A stretch of DNA of 33,582 nucleotides from Pseudomonadota bacterium (GTDB lineage Bacteria; Pseudomonadota; Gammaproteobacteria; Xanthomonadales; Rhodanobacteraceae): positions 1 through 33,582 of the forward strand of contig JAKPAN010000323.1 in the NCBI GenBank assembly GCA_029779475.1, in the 5' to 3' direction. The notes beneath the pieces are model-generated. The model saw only the letters and a program-made list of their open reading frames with translations, had not been told where the DNA came from and ran no database searches. Shown piece by piece: positions 24,478-32,972 of this stretch (its first letter is position 1; every line of letters starts with the position of its first letter). Position numbers and translations under genes: made by a program.

Positions 24478-26946
24478 ATGACGGCGTTCGCTCCTTTCCT
24501 GTTCGGTGTGCTCGCGATACTCGTCGCGGCGTATTTGCGATTGCGCTTGCTGCACTGGTCGATCGCGACCGCGGTCGTCATCGTCATCGCCGCGTGGCTG
24601 TGCGGTTCGAGTGTGCTGGCGACGGCGATTCCGCTTCTGCTGCTCGCGCTTGTCGCGGTGCCGCTCAATCTTGTCGACTTCCGCCGCAAGCGCCTGTCGG
24701 CGCCGCTGCTGGCGATCTTCCAGAAGGTCACGCCGAAACTTTCCGACACCGAGCAAATCGCGCTCGACGCCGGCACGGTCGGCTTCGAAGGCGAACTGTT
24801 CAGCGGCAAGCCCGACTGGAAGAAGTTGCTCGCGCAACCCAAGCCCGAGCTGTCGATCGAAGAGCAGGCCTTCCTCGACGGCCCGGTCGAACGCCTGTGC
24901 GCGATGACGAACGACTGGCAGATCACGCACGAACTCGCCGACCTGTCGCCGGAGATCTGGGACTTCGTCAAGAAGGAAAGATTCTTCGGCATGATCATTC
25001 CGAAGAAATACGGCGGCCTCGAGCTTTCCGCGCTCGCGCAATCGGCGGTGCTGCAGAAGCTCATGGGCGCGTCGGCTTCGCTGTCGTCGACGGTCGGCGT
25101 GCCGAATTCGCTCGGCCCGGGCGAACTGCTGCTCCACTACGGCACGCAGGAACAGCGCGACTACTATCTGCCGCGCCTCGCCGACGGCCGCGAGATTCCG
25201 TGCTTCGCGCTGACCGGCCCCTACGCGGGTTCGGATGCGACCTCGATTCCCGACTACGGCATCGTCTGCAAGGGCGAATGGAACGGCGCGAACGTGATCG
25301 GCGTGCGCCTCACCTTCGACAAGCGCTACATCACGCTGGCGCCGGTGGCGACGCTGTTCGGCCTCGCGTTCCGCATGTACGACCCCGAGCACATCCTCGG
25401 CGACAAGGACGACATCGGCATCACGCTCGCGCTGCTGCCGCACGACACGAAAGGTCTCGAATACGGTCGTCGCCACTTCCCGCTCAACGCGGCGTTCCAG
25501 AACGGCCCGGTACGCGGCAAGGACGTGTTCGTGCCGCTGTCGCAGCTCATCGGCGGCGAGAAGATGGCTGGGCAGGGTTGGCGCATGCTGGTCGAATGCC
25601 TGTCTGTCGGACGCGGCATCACGTTGCCGTCGAACGCCTCGGGCGGCGTCAAGGCCGGCGCGATCGCGGCGGGCGCGTATGCGCGCATTCGCAAGCAGTT
25701 CGGTATCGCCATCGGCCGCTTCGAGGGTGTCGAGGAAGCGCTCGCGCGCATCGGCGGTCGCGCGTATGCGATCAGCGCACTGTCGAAGGCGAGTGCGGCC
25801 GCGGTCGATCGCGGCGAAAAGCCTGCGGTGCCGAGCGCGATCGCGAAATACCACGCGACCGAGCTTGGCCGCGAAGTCGCCAAGGACGTCATGGACATCC
25901 ACGGCGGCAAGGGCGTGCAACTCGGCCCGTCGAACTACGCGGGCCGCGCGTGGCAGACCTCGCCGATCGCGATCACGGTGGAAGGCGCGAACATCATGAC
26001 GCGCAGCCTCATGATCTTCGGTCAGGGCGCGATCCGCTGCCATCCCTACGTCTTGCGCGAGATGGAATCGCTCAAGCTTTCGGACTATCGCGAGAAGCTC
26101 AAGGCGTTCGATTCCGCGCTGTGGGGACACGTCGGTTTCGCCGTGTCGAACGCGGTGCGCAGCCTCGTGCTTGGACTCACGTTCGGGCGCATTGGCAATG
26201 TGCCCGGCAACGCGTACACGCGCCGCTACTACCGCAAGCTCAATCGTTATGCGGCGGCGCTCGCGCTCGTCGCCGACACCTCGATGCTCGTGCTCGGCGG
26301 CAAGCTCAAGTTCAAGGAAAAGATTTCCGCACGTCTCGGCGACGTGCTGTCGAACCTCTACATCGCCAGCGCGATGCTCAAGCGTTACGAAGATCAGGGC
26401 CGTCCGGTCAACGACCAGCCGCTGCTCGCGTGGGCGTTCCACGACTGCGTGCATCGCATGCAGGACGCGCTCGACGGCGTGTTGCGCAATTTCCCGGTGC
26501 GCCCGGTCGCGTGGGTGTTGCGCGCGCTCGTGTTCCCGTTCGGTCGCCGTGAGGTACCGCCGTCGGATGGCCTCGGCCGCCGCGTCGCCGCGATCCTGTG
26601 CGCGCCCGGCGAAGCGCGCGACCGTCTCGCCGAATGGGTCTACCTCACGCCGAATGCGAACAATCCGGTCGGCCGCATGAATGCGATCCTGCCCGAGGTG
26701 ATCGCCGCCGAGCCGATCGAACGCAAGTTCCTCAAGGCCGCGAAAGGCGGCGAACTCGCCGGTTACGACTACGACGCGCAACTCGCGGACGCCGTCGCGA
26801 AGGGCGTCATCAGCGACGCCGAACGCGACCTGCTCGCGCGCGTGCGCAAGGCCACGTTCGAATTCATCTCGGTCGACGATTTCGACCCGACCGAACTCGC
26901 CGCGGGCAAGCACGTCAAGCCGGCGTCGCTGCGTTCCGCGGCGTGA
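24478..26946 (+). CDS. fadE: Acyl-CoA dehydrogenase FadE (long form)
   Basis: 822 aa, matching the ~814-aa E. coli FadE. It oxidises acyl-CoA to trans-2-enoyl-CoA in beta-oxidation and passes electrons to ETF. N-terminal hydrophobic segments (about 5-20 and 28-66) suggest inner-membrane attachment. The ACAD core follows: FGMIIPKKYGGLELSALAQSAVLQKLM, substrate and FAD region CFALTGPYAGSDATS (about 242-256), and MDIHGGKGVQLGPSNYAG. The C-terminal FadE-specific domain contains NFPVRPVAWVLRALVFPFG. ATG 24478 has GAGGA upstream. It is divergent from a TetR regulator, and its electron acceptor genes etfBA are in the same window. Confidence 0.96.
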   Translation: MTAFAPFLFGVLAILVAAYLRLRLLHWSIATAVVIVIAAWLCGSSVLATAIPLLLLALVAVPLNLVDFRRKRLSAPLLAIFQKVTPKLSDTEQIALDAGTVGFEGELFSGKPDWKKLLAQPKPELSIEEQAFLDGPVERLCAMTNDWQITHELADLSPEIWDFVKKERFFGMIIPKKYGGLELSALAQSAVLQKLMGASASLSSTVGVPNSLGPGELLLHYGTQEQRDYYLPRLADGREIPCFALTGPYAGSDATSIPDYGIVCKGEWNGANVIGVRLTFDKRYITLAPVATLFGLAFRMYDPEHILGDKDDIGITLALLPHDTKGLEYGRRHFPLNAAFQNGPVRGKDVFVPLSQLIGGEKMAGQGWRMLVECLSVGRGITLPSNASGGVKAGAIAAGAYARIRKQFGIAIGRFEGVEEALARIGGRAYAISALSKASAAAVDRGEKPAVPSAIAKYHATELGREVAKDVMDIHGGKGVQLGPSNYAGRAWQTSPIAITVEGANIMTRSLMIFGQGAIRCHPYVLREMESLKLSDYREKLKAFDSALWGHVGFAVSNAVRSLVLGLTFGRIGNVPGNAYTRRYYRKLNRYAAALALVADTSMLVLGGKLKFKEKISARLGDVLSNLYIASAMLKRYEDQGRPVNDQPLLAWAFHDCVHRMQDALDGVLRNFPVRPVAWVLRALVFPFGRREVPPSDGLGRRVAAILCAPGEARDRLAEWVYLTPNANNPVGRMNAILPEVIAAEPIERKFLKAAKGGELAGYDYDAQLADAVAKGVISDAERDLLARVRKATFEFISVDDFDPTELAAGKHVKPASLRSAA

Positions 26947-26951
26947 CGATC

Positions 26952-26981
26952 ATCGCGGCGCACGCGCAAGTGCGCCGCGAT
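26952..26981 (+). terminator. Perfect 12-bp hairpin after fadE
   Basis: ATCGCGGCGCAC (26952-26963) pairs exactly with GTGCGCCGCGAT (26970-26981) around a GCGCAA loop, 5 nt after the fadE stop. No U-tract follows; it is probably a terminator or mRNA-protecting stem. Confidence 0.6.
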
Positions 26982-27030
26982 TGCAAGGTCGATATGCGAA
27001 CATGCGCGCCGATCCAGACGGAGCCCGTGC

Positions 27031-27489
27031 ATGTCGCAGCGTGATGCCAGCCACGAAACATTCCTCGCCGCCGCGCGCGCCGAAGCCGAAGCCGGTTTCG
27101 CCGAAGGCGGCATCCCGATCGGGTCGGTGATCGTTCACGAAGGCCGCATCATCGGCCGCGGCCACAACCGCCGCGTGCAGAACGGCAGCCCGATCCTGCA
27201 CGGCGAAATGGATGCGTTCGAGAACGCTGGCCGGCAACCGGCGCGCGTGTATCGCGAATGCACGCTGTACACGACGTTGTCGCCGTGTTCGATGTGCAGT
27301 GGCACGATCGTGCTCTACGGCATTCCGCGCGTCATCATCGGCGAGAATCGTTCGTTCCTCGGCGAAGAAGAGTGGTTGCGCAGCCGCGGTGTCGAATTGA
27401 CCGTCCTCGACGATCCAGGCTGCATCGCGCTCATGGAGCGCTTCATGCGCGAGCAGCCTGCATTGTGGAATGAAGACATCGGCGAGTAG
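27031..27489 (+). CDS. Cytosine deaminase of the yeast Fcy1 type (zinc nucleobase deaminase)
   Basis: 152 aa. CDA-fold deaminase with zinc ligands H57 (HGE, catalytic E59), C86 and C89 (SPCSMC). It follows yeast Fcy1 closely over its whole length: EGGIPIGSVIV, GRGHNRRVQNGSPILHGEMDAFENAGR, YRECTLYTTLSPCSMCSGTIVLYGIPRVIIGEN, and the identical C-terminal EDIGE. Fcy1 deaminates cytosine to uracil for pyrimidine salvage. It is unrelated to the amidohydrolase CodA that many Gammaproteobacteria use. ATG 27031 has GGAG about 10 nt upstream. It is convergent with the fghA gene. Substrate specificity is inferred from similarity. Confidence 0.88.
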   Translation: MSQRDASHETFLAAARAEAEAGFAEGGIPIGSVIVHEGRIIGRGHNRRVQNGSPILHGEMDAFENAGRQPARVYRECTLYTTLSPCSMCSGTIVLYGIPRVIIGENRSFLGEEEWLRSRGVELTVLDDPGCIALMERFMREQPALWNEDIGE

Positions 27490-27516
27490 CGGCGCTTTCC
27501 GGAAGACTCGACGACC

Positions 27517-28365
27517 TCAGCCGCGCAACGCGCGCGCATGATGGCGCAGGTGATCCTCGACGAAGCTCTGGATGAACCAGTAGCTGTGGTCGTAGCCCGC
27601 GTGCAGGCGCAGGCGCAGCGCTTGTCCGGCAGCGGTGCAGGCGACTTCGAGGCGCTGCGGCTGCAATTGCACGTCGAAGAACTTGTCGGCTTCGCCTTGG
27701 TCGACGAGCAGTTCGCCGGGAAAGCGCGCGCCGTCTTCGAGCAATGCGACCGTGTCGTACGCGCGCCAGGCATTCGCGTCGTCACCGAGATAGCGCGGCA
27801 ACGCTTTGTGCCCCCACGGCACCTGACTCGGCGCGACGATCGGCGCGAATGCGGAGACGGATCGATAGCGCTGCGGATTCTTCAGTGCGATCGTCAATGC
27901 GCCGTGGCCGCCCATCGAATGACCGAAGATCGACGCGCGCGAGACATCGGCGTCGGCGAAGTTCGCGCCGATCACCGCAGGCAATTCGTTCGTCACGTAG
28001 TTGTACATCCGGAAGCGCGACGCGAATGCGGGCGTCGTCGCGTCGAGATAGAAGCCGGCGCCTTCACCGAATTCCCAATCGCCGGTGGCGCCGTCGATGC
28101 CGGTATCGCGCGGGCTCGTATCGGGCGTGACGAGGATCAGGCCGAGTTCGGCGGCGACGCGTTGCGCGCCGGCCTTGATCGCGAAAGTTTCCTCGGTGCA
28201 GGTGAGCCCGGCGAGGTAATACAGCACAGGCGCCTTGTCGCCGGCCGCGAGCGGCGGGCGAAACACGCCGAACTTCATCGCGCCGCCGGTTTCCTTCGAT
28301 GCGTGTTTGTAGAAGCCTTGCAAGCCGCCGAAGCAACGTTGTTCGGAAAGGATGTCGAGGGTCAT
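27517..28365 (-). CDS. fghA: S-formylglutathione hydrolase
   Basis: 282 aa alpha/beta hydrolase of the esterase D family. It hydrolyses S-formylglutathione to formate and glutathione, the second step of glutathione-dependent formaldehyde detoxification. The triad is S150 in GHSMGGHGA, D227 in DQGEADKFF and H260 in GYDHSYWF, the same spacing as human esterase D. Other family marks are LAGLTCTEETFAIKAGAQ and PDTSPRDTGI. ATG 28365 begins the typical N-terminus (ILSEQRCFGGLQGFYKH). The usual partner, glutathione-dependent formaldehyde dehydrogenase, is not in the window. It is divergent from a Nudix gene. Confidence 0.95.
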   Translation of the reverse strand: MTLDILSEQRCFGGLQGFYKHASKETGGAMKFGVFRPPLAAGDKAPVLYYLAGLTCTEETFAIKAGAQRVAAELGLILVTPDTSPRDTGIDGATGDWEFGEGAGFYLDATTPAFASRFRMYNYVTNELPAVIGANFADADVSRASIFGHSMGGHGALTIALKNPQRYRSVSAFAPIVAPSQVPWGHKALPRYLGDDANAWRAYDTVALLEDGARFPGELLVDQGEADKFFDVQLQPQRLEVACTAAGQALRLRLHAGYDHSYWFIQSFVEDHLRHHARALRG

Positions 28366-28491
28366 GAGCGCATGTCGATGGGAAGTGCGGCCCGGGGTGG
28401 CCGCGGTTAGAGTATCCGAACCGGGCGTCCTCCAAGACGCGACCCACTCGTTCGAATGCGGCGATCCCGGACGGATCGCGGGAGTCGTTTC

Positions 28492-28980
28492 ATGCCTTAC
28501 ACGCCCATCGTCGCCACGCTCGGCTACGTGCTCTCGCCCGACGGCAAGCGCGTGCTGATGATCCATCGCAACGCGCGGCCCGACGATCAGCACCTGGGCA
28601 AATACAACGGCCTCGGCGGCAAGCTCGATCCGCACGAGGACGTGCTCGCCGGCATGCGTCGAGAAATCCGCGAGGAAGCCGGCATCGAATGCGACGAGTG
28701 GCAGCTGCGCGGCACGATCAACTGGCCCGGCTTCGGCAAGCGCGGCGAGGATTGGCTCGGTTTCATCTTCACGATCACGCGTTTTTCCGGCATGCCGCTC
28801 GAACGCAATCCGGAAGGCGCGCTGGAATGGGTCGAACTCGATCGCCTGCACGAATTGCCGATGTGGGACGGCGACCGCCACTTCCTGCCACTCGTCTTCG
28901 ACGCCGATCCGCGCCCGTTCCACGGCGTGATGCCGTATCGCGACGGGCGCATGCAGTCGTGGAGCTATTCGCGCCTGTGA
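28492..28980 (+). CDS. Nudix hydrolase (MutT/8-oxo-dGTPase-like)
   Basis: 162 aa. A complete Nudix box G-x5-E-x7-REUxEExGU spans 43-65 (GKLDPHED ... RREIREEAGI) and binds Mg for pyrophosphate hydrolysis. The start (TLGYVLSPDGKRVLMIHRNARPDDQHLGKYNGLGGKL) and FHGVMPYRDG resemble 8-oxo-dGTP diphosphatases of the MTH1/MutT kind, but the nucleotide substrate cannot be fixed from sequence. ATG 28492 has GGGAG (28480-28484) upstream. Its end is 10 bp from the end of the convergent carrier gene. Confidence 0.9.
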   Translation: MPYTPIVATLGYVLSPDGKRVLMIHRNARPDDQHLGKYNGLGGKLDPHEDVLAGMRREIREEAGIECDEWQLRGTINWPGFGKRGEDWLGFIFTITRFSGMPLERNPEGALEWVELDRLHELPMWDGDRHFLPLVFDADPRPFHGVMPYRDGRMQSWSYSRL

Positions 28981-28989
28981 ATGCGGGCG

Positions 28990-30345
28990 CTATTGAAGCG
29001 GGCGCTTCTGCGGCGAGTCTTCGAGCAGGCGCGCGGCCGTCCAGCCGATGCGTGCGGACGCGGCGGCGGCGATCACGGTCAGCAGCGCGATCACCGGCAC
29101 GCTGATGCCGAGCGCGCGCAATCCGTTGAAGCCGCTGGTGACGACGACGTCGCCGAAACGCCAGACCGAGGTGTCGATGAAATTCTTCGTCTTGTAGCGC
29201 GTTTCCGCATCGACGCGCGTGTAGAGCGAATCCGCCGCGGGCTTGAAGATGCCGTAGGCGCTCGCGCGCGTGAGCACGGCGACCGCGGCGATCCACGGGC
29301 CGCCGAAGATCGCGAACAGCGCGAGCATGACCGCCTTGACGACGCCGTCCAGCGCTAGCGGGAACTGCGGCCCGAGCCGTACCATCAGCGTGCGCGTGAC
29401 GCCGATCTGCAGCAGCATCTGCAGCACGTTGGTGGCGAGGTCGATGTTGGCCTGGAAGTCGATGCGCGCCTCGCGCGTCGCGTTCACCGCGCCGTTGTAG
29501 TCGACGAGCAGCGCGTAGATGACCGTGCCGACCGCATCGCCGAGCAGCATGAGCAGCGCGATGCGGCGCATCAGCGGTGACTTCAGCGTCTCGATCGCGC
29601 CGGCGAAGAATCCGCCGCCGATGATGCGTTCGTCGCGGCGCTCGTCCCCGATCACCGGATGACGCTGGCCCCAGCCCGCGAGCGCGAACACGCAGACGAT
29701 GGCGGCGCCGAGCAGCAGCGCGGAAACGACGAGCAGGCCGCTGACGCCGACAATGGAATTGAGCGACTTGGTCAGCACAGGCCCGGCGATCGCGCCAACC
29801 GCGCCGCCGAGCGCGACGATCGGGAACAGCCGATGCGCCTGCTCCGCGTCGAACAAGTCCGCCATGAAGCTCCAGAACACGGCGACCACGAACAGGTTGA
29901 ACACGCTGATCCAGACGAAGAACACCGAGCCGAGCAGGCGCGCACCGATCGCGTCCTGCATCTGGAACAGCGGAATGAACGCGACCGTGCCGAGCATGAA
30001 AAACAGATACGTGAGCGGCACGAACACGCGACGCGGGTAGCGCGAGACGAGCGCGCCGAACGGCGGCGTCAGCGCCAGCGTGGCGACGAAGGTGACGAGA
30101 TAGAACGTCGGCAGCGCGGTCGAGCCGACCGCGGCGGACAGCTGGTCGCGTACCGGCCGCAACACGTAATAGGCGGCAAGCACGCAGAAGAAATACGCGA
30201 AAGCGACGGCGACGGCGAACCATTCGTGGCGCTGGATGGCGGGACTTTTCGGCAAGACGCGGTCGCGCGGTCGTAAAGGCCGCGCAAGCCTAGCATGCGC
30301 GCCGCCGCGTTTCGGCGACAGCGCGCATGCGCAACGGCGTCGCAT
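28990..30345 (-). CDS. MFS-like carrier related to NTP/NDP exchange transporters
   Basis: 451 aa as the longest frame, about 12 membrane segments. YYVLRPVRDQLSAAVG in the first loop and FKPAADSLYTRVDAETRYKTKNFIDT near the C-terminus resemble the signature regions of the Tlc/ATP-ADP exchanger family. Relatives of this length occur in free-living bacteria with unknown substrates, so nucleotide exchange is not assured. The first ~30 residues are Arg/Pro-rich and unlike a carrier N-terminus; a TTG at 30255 (giving PKSPAIQRHEWFAV) is an alternative start, and neither has a good Shine-Dalgarno. It diverges from the GMC oxidoreductase gene. Confidence 0.75.
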   Translation of the reverse strand: MRRRCACALSPKRGGAHARLARPLRPRDRVLPKSPAIQRHEWFAVAVAFAYFFCVLAAYYVLRPVRDQLSAAVGSTALPTFYLVTFVATLALTPPFGALVSRYPRRVFVPLTYLFFMLGTVAFIPLFQMQDAIGARLLGSVFFVWISVFNLFVVAVFWSFMADLFDAEQAHRLFPIVALGGAVGAIAGPVLTKSLNSIVGVSGLLVVSALLLGAAIVCVFALAGWGQRHPVIGDERRDERIIGGGFFAGAIETLKSPLMRRIALLMLLGDAVGTVIYALLVDYNGAVNATREARIDFQANIDLATNVLQMLLQIGVTRTLMVRLGPQFPLALDGVVKAVMLALFAIFGGPWIAAVAVLTRASAYGIFKPAADSLYTRVDAETRYKTKNFIDTSVWRFGDVVVTSGFNGLRALGISVPVIALLTVIAAAASARIGWTAARLLEDSPQKRPLQ

Positions 30346-30417
30346 CGACGGCGCTCTGGGGCATTTGCTCTACAGTCGCGCTCTATCCTCGATGGCGTCT
30401 TCGCCTTGCATTCGTCC

Positions 30418-31998
30418 ATGACCTACGACTTCATCATCGTCGGCGCCGGTTCGGCCGGTTGCGTGCTCGCCAATCGCCTCAGCGCGAATCCCGCGCATCG
30501 CGTGTTGTTGCTCGAAGCCGGCGGCCGCGACTGGCATCCGTTCATCCACATGCCTGCGGGTCTCGCCAAGCTCGCGGTCAATCGGCGCGTCAACTGGTGC
30601 TACGACACCGAGCCCGAGCCGAACCTCGACAACCGCCGCCTGTGGTGGCCACGCGGCAAGGTGCTCGGCGGCTCGAGTTCGATCAACGCGATGGTCTACG
30701 CGCGCGGCGATGCGCGCGACTACGGCGAATGGGCCGCTGCGACGGGCGACGAACGCTGGGCGTGGCGCAACGTGTTGCCCGTGTTCAAGCGCGCCGAAGG
30801 CAACACGCGCGGCGCGGACGAATTCCATGGCGCGGATGGCCCGCTCGCGGTGTCGGATCTGCGTCATCACAATGTGTTGTCGGCGGTCTTCATCGACGCC
30901 GCGGTGCAAGCCGGCTTTGCGCGCAATGAAGATTTCAATGGCGCCACGCAAGCTGGCTTCGGTCTGTATCAGGTCACGCAGAAGAACGGCGCGCGCTGCT
31001 CGGCTGCGGCGGCGTACCTGCGCCCGGCGCGCACGCGCGCGAACCTGACCGTGCTCACCGGTGCGGCGGCGACGCGCGTGCTGCTCGATGGCGCGCGTGC
31101 CAGCGGCGTCGAATATCGCCATCGCGGCGCGACGCATCGCGCGGAAGGCGGCTGCGTGATCCTCTCCGGCGGCGCGATCAATTCGCCGCAGTTGATGATG
31201 TTGTCGGGCATCGGCCCGGCCGATCATCTGCGCGAACACGGTATCGCCGTCGAGCACGATCTGCGCGGCGTCGGCGCGAACCTGCAGGATCATCTCGACG
31301 TCTGCACGTTGGTGCGTTCGACGAAAGCCGTCACCTACGACAAGATCAACGACGTCGCGGTCGCGCTGCGTTTCCTGCTCAAGCGCGATGGCATCGGCAG
31401 TTCGAACGTTGCCGAAGCCGGCGGTTTCGCGCGCACGCGCCACGCGCCGGACGCGCGCTGCGACGTGCAGTTCCATTTCGTGCCGGCGTTGCTCGACAAC
31501 CACGGCCGCAATCGGCTCGAAGGCTTCGGCTATACCGTGCACGCCTGCGCATTGCGGCCGAAAAGCCGCGGCACGATCCGCCTGCGCTCGGCCGACCCGT
31601 TCGCCGATGCGGCGATCCGTGCGAACTATCTGAGCGATGCCGAGGGCGAGGACCTGCGCACGATGATCGAAGGCGCGCGCCTGTCGCGCGACATCCTCGC
31701 GCAGGCCGCATTCGCGCCCTATCGCGGCGAAGAAATTTTCCCCGGCGCGGAAGCGAAGTCCGATGCCGACTTCGCCGCCTTCATCCGACGCAAGGCCGAA
31801 ACGATCTACCACCCATCCGGAACCTGCCGCATGGGCGATGACGACGAAGCCGTCGTCGATTCCGAACTGCGCGTGCGCGGCATCGAAGGCTTGCGTGTCG
31901 TCGACGCGTCGATCATGCCGACGCTCGTCGGCGGCAACACCAACGCGCCGACGATCATGATCGCCGAGCGCGCGGCGGAGTGGCTGCTGGCCGGTTGA
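30418..31998 (+). CDS. GMC family FAD-dependent oxidoreductase (choline/alcohol dehydrogenase-like)
   Basis: 526 aa. FAD-binding GAGSAG (9-14) with LLLEAGG, the GMC signature WWPRGKVLGGSSSINAMVY (about 76-94) and the second signature GGAINSPQLMMLSGIGP. The active-site base is H465 in YHPSGTCRMG, with N509 in GGNTNAPT completing the pair. Such enzymes oxidise primary alcohols to aldehydes; candidates include choline, polyethylene glycol and medium-chain alcohols (AlkJ). No choline-specific context (betB, betI) is present, so the substrate is left open. ATG 30418 begins the Rossmann strand directly. It converges on etfA, separated by a hairpin. Confidence 0.92.
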   Translation: MTYDFIIVGAGSAGCVLANRLSANPAHRVLLLEAGGRDWHPFIHMPAGLAKLAVNRRVNWCYDTEPEPNLDNRRLWWPRGKVLGGSSSINAMVYARGDARDYGEWAAATGDERWAWRNVLPVFKRAEGNTRGADEFHGADGPLAVSDLRHHNVLSAVFIDAAVQAGFARNEDFNGATQAGFGLYQVTQKNGARCSAAAAYLRPARTRANLTVLTGAAATRVLLDGARASGVEYRHRGATHRAEGGCVILSGGAINSPQLMMLSGIGPADHLREHGIAVEHDLRGVGANLQDHLDVCTLVRSTKAVTYDKINDVAVALRFLLKRDGIGSSNVAEAGGFARTRHAPDARCDVQFHFVPALLDNHGRNRLEGFGYTVHACALRPKSRGTIRLRSADPFADAAIRANYLSDAEGEDLRTMIEGARLSRDILAQAAFAPYRGEEIFPGAEAKSDADFAAFIRRKAETIYHPSGTCRMGDDDEAVVDSELRVRGIEGLRVVDASIMPTLVGGNTNAPTIMIAERAAEWLLAG

Positions 31999-32023
31999 GC
32001 CGCGCCGCATCGGCGGCGCGGCT
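31998..32023. terminator. Perfect 11-bp hairpin between convergent GMC oxidoreductase and etfA genes
   Basis: AGCCGCGCCGC (31998-32008) pairs with GCGGCGCGGCT (32013-32023) around an ATCG loop. The first base is the last base of the GMC stop codon. It can serve both strands; there is no U-tract on either side. Confidence 0.6.
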
Positions 32024-32030
32024 GCGTCGA

Positions 32031-32972
32031 TCAGACTGCCGCGGTGAGCTCGGGCACCAGCGCGAACAGGTCGCCGACGAGGCCGTAGTCGGCGATCTCG
32101 AAGATCGGCGCTTCGGCGTCCTTGTTGATCGCGACGATCGTGCCGGCGTCCTTGATGCCGGTGAGATGCTGGATCGCGCCGGAAATGCCGATCGCGACGT
32201 ACAGCTCCGGCGCGATGATCTTGCCCGTCTGGCCGACCTGGAGGTCGCTCGGCACGTAGCCGGCGTCGACCGCCGCGCGCGAGGCGCCGACCGCGGCACC
32301 GAGCTTGTCGGCGAGCGCGTAGATGATCTTGAACGCATCGGACGAGCCGAGCGCGCGGCCGCCGGAAACCACTTTCGCTGCGCTCTGCAGGTCCGGGCGA
32401 TCGCTCTTGCCGGAACTCAGTTCGACGAAGCGCGTGTGCGAGGGCAGGGCGACGTCGAGCGCGAGCGTTTCGACCGCCGCGTTGCCGCCGGCGCCAGCCG
32501 CCGCGTACGACGCGGTGCGTACGGTGCCGACGAGGATTTCACCGGCCGGCGCCTCGACTGTGACGATCGCGTTGCCGGCGTAGATCGGGCGCTTGAACGT
32601 GTACGCGCCTTCGACCGCGGAAATGTCCGACACCTGCGCGACGCCGAGCAGCGCGGCCGCGCGCGGCAGCACGTCCTTGCCGAACGTCGTCGACGGCGCG
32701 AGCAGATGGGTGTAGCCGTTCTTCGCGGCGGCGGCGATCTGCGGCGCGTAGATCGCGGCGAGTGCGTGCGCGTTCTCGGCGCGCGCGACGGTCAGCACCT
32801 TCGACACGCCGTCGATCTTCGCGGCTTCGGCGGCGACGCCGGCCGGATCGGCGGCGAGCACCAGCACGTCGATGGCGTCGGCGCCGATCTGCTTCGCGCA
32901 GGTGACGCAGCGCGCGGTACTGGCATTGAGTTTGCCGTCGAGATGTTCGGCAACGATCAGGATCTTGCTCAT
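32031..32972 (-). CDS. etfA: Electron transfer flavoprotein subunit alpha
   Basis: 313 aa. It pairs with EtfB to carry electrons from acyl-CoA dehydrogenases to ETF-ubiquinone oxidoreductase. The N-terminal domain starts [25 protein letters not shown]. The C-terminal FAD-binding domain has [55 protein letters not shown] and the closing [16 protein letters not shown]. Its ATG overlaps the etfB stop (TGATG), so the two are translated together. FadE in this window is a likely electron donor. Confidence 0.97.
   Translation of the reverse strand: MSKILIVAEHLDGKLNASTARCVTCAKQIGADAIDVLVLAADPAGVAAEAAKIDGVSKVLTVARAENAHALAAIYAPQIAAAAKNGYTHLLAPSTTFGKDVLPRAAALLGVAQVSDISAVEGAYTFKRPIYAGNAIVTVEAPAGEILVGTVRTASYAAAGAGGNAAVETLALDVALPSHTRFVELSSGKSDRPDLQSAAKVVSGGRALGSSDAFKIIYALADKLGAAVGASRAAVDAGYVPSDLQVGQTGKIIAPELYVAIGISGAIQHLTGIKDAGTIVAINKDAEAPIFEIADYGLVGDLFALVPELTAAV

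Noticed and set aside
24334-26913. Minus-strand open frame covering fadE and running into the TetR gene
   Set aside because: Only the last 193 codons encode a recognisable TetR protein with its own ATG at 24333; the rest is an antisense shadow of fadE.
28340-28352. GTTCGGAAA inside fghA as a third operator copy
   Set aside because: Only one half of the palindrome matches and it codes for conserved residues of the enzyme.
28404-28423. CGGTT-N10-AACCG repeat between fghA and the Nudix gene as a formaldehyde-regulator site
   Set aside because: The arms are only 5 bp, there is no formaldehyde regulator gene nearby, and such repeats are common in this base composition.
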